From: an uncultured Pedobacter sp.
GTDB lineage: Bacteria > Bacteroidota > Bacteroidia > Sphingobacteriales > Sphingobacteriaceae
Length of the DNA: 5,779 nucleotides
Direction of reading: 5' to 3'
Assembly (NCBI RefSeq): GCF_946479715.1
Contig: NZ_CAMLHF010000272.1
Span: 1 to 5,779, forward strand
Notes under the pieces: model-generated
Told to the model about the DNA's origin: nothing
What the model saw: only the letters and a program-made list of their open reading frames with translations
Databases searched by the model: none
Part shown: piece after piece, positions 5,479 to 5,779 of the stretch
How the letters are laid out: every line of letters begins with the position of its first letter
Numbering within the stretch: the first letter of the stretch is position 1
Translations under genes and position numbers: made by a program

Positions 5479-5779
5479 ATGAAACCAAATATCAAAAATA
5501 TCGCTGTGTTGACATCTGGAGGAGATGCTCCGGGAATGAATGCTTGTATTAGAGCTGTAGTAAGAACCGGAATATACAATGGTATAAATATGTTTGGAGT
5601 TTTGCAGGGATACCAGGGATTAATAAACAACAATATTAATCCAATGGATGCAAGGTCCGTAAGTAACATTATCCACCTCGGAGGAACAATATTAAAAACA
5701 GCACGTTGTCTGGATTTCAAAACTGAAGAAGGACTAGATATTGCTTTTGAAAATTTAAAAGCAAGAGACATAGATGGAC
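5479..5779 (+). CDS. pfkA: ATP-dependent 6-phosphofructokinase, N-terminal 100 residues (cut by window end)
   Basis: Phosphofructokinase converts fructose 6-phosphate and ATP to fructose 1,6-bisphosphate, the committing step of glycolysis. The visible part aligns with E. coli PfkA from its start: [22 protein letters not shown] (8-29 region) with the ATP-phosphate loop GGDAPGMNA (14-22), then GYQGL (44-48), and GGTILKTAR (68-76), whose arginine R76 corresponds to the ATP-binding R72 of E. coli. The window ends just before the expected GGDGS motif, so the catalytic aspartate and allosteric sites cannot be checked. The ATG at 5479 gives an N-terminus three residues longer than E. coli and has no Shine-Dalgarno sequence. 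The gene is divergent from the Nudix regulator and has a palindromic candidate operator close upstream. Confidence 0.96.
   Translation, partial: MKPNIKNIAVLTSGGDAPGMNACIRAVVRTGIYNGINMFGVLQGYQGLINNNINPMDARSVSNIIHLGGTILKTARCLDFKTEEGLDIAFENLKARDIDG

Noticed and set aside
5436..5771. 111-codon minus-strand frame opposite pfkA
   Set aside because: The plus strand here encodes an unmistakable PfkA N-terminus. The antisense frame's hydrophobic stretches are explained by that.

Overview
The window comes from an AT-rich bacterial chromosome. It most resembles a member of the Bacteroidota, probably Sphingobacteriales (Pedobacter-like). Reasons: start codons lack Shine-Dalgarno sequences and have A/T-rich upstream regions; promoter-like elements fit the Bacteroidota pattern (TTTG about 19 nt upstream of TAnnTTTG); and the protein types are typical of that phylum (494-aa biotin carboxylase, BadF-type 285-aa kinase, NrtR/AraR-type Nudix regulator). 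The family-level placement is inferred from protein resemblance only.

Left half (1-3077, minus strand): three tightly packed genes, read right to left. They are a low-specificity L-threonine aldolase (ltaE, 3077-2037), a biotin carboxylase of acyl-CoA carboxylase (2027-543) and the alpha subunit of riboflavin synthase (537-1, C-terminus beyond the window). The gaps are 9 and 5 bp, so this is almost certainly one operon of unrelated housekeeping functions.

Middle (3078-4442): a 433-bp divergent intergenic region precedes a plus-strand BadF/BadG-type sugar kinase gene (3511-4368). The region contains a good Bacteroidota-type promoter (TTTG-N19-TATTTTAG), an imperfect palindrome immediately after it, a small 7-1-7 palindrome, and a 20-codon ORF that ends one base before the kinase ATG. 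A 25-bp perfect inverted repeat at 4382-4433 forms a bidirectional terminator between the kinase and the convergent next gene.

Right part (4443-5779): a minus-strand Nudix-domain transcription regulator (TTG start, degenerate Nudix box, C-terminal winged helix), a 346-bp divergent intergenic region, and the first 100 codons of 6-phosphofructokinase (pfkA) on the plus strand. Just upstream of pfkA is a perfect 5-5-5 inverted repeat with the GT-N7-AC core known for NrtR-family Nudix regulators. The same TTAGTGT half-site and GT-N7-AC core occur at the predicted start of kinase transcription.

The most interesting reading is a small local regulon: a Nudix regulator of the NrtR/AraR type, flanked by a sugar kinase and pfkA, may control both and so link sugar phosphorylation to upper glycolysis. 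The proteins and repeats are visible in the sequence; the regulatory link is inference.
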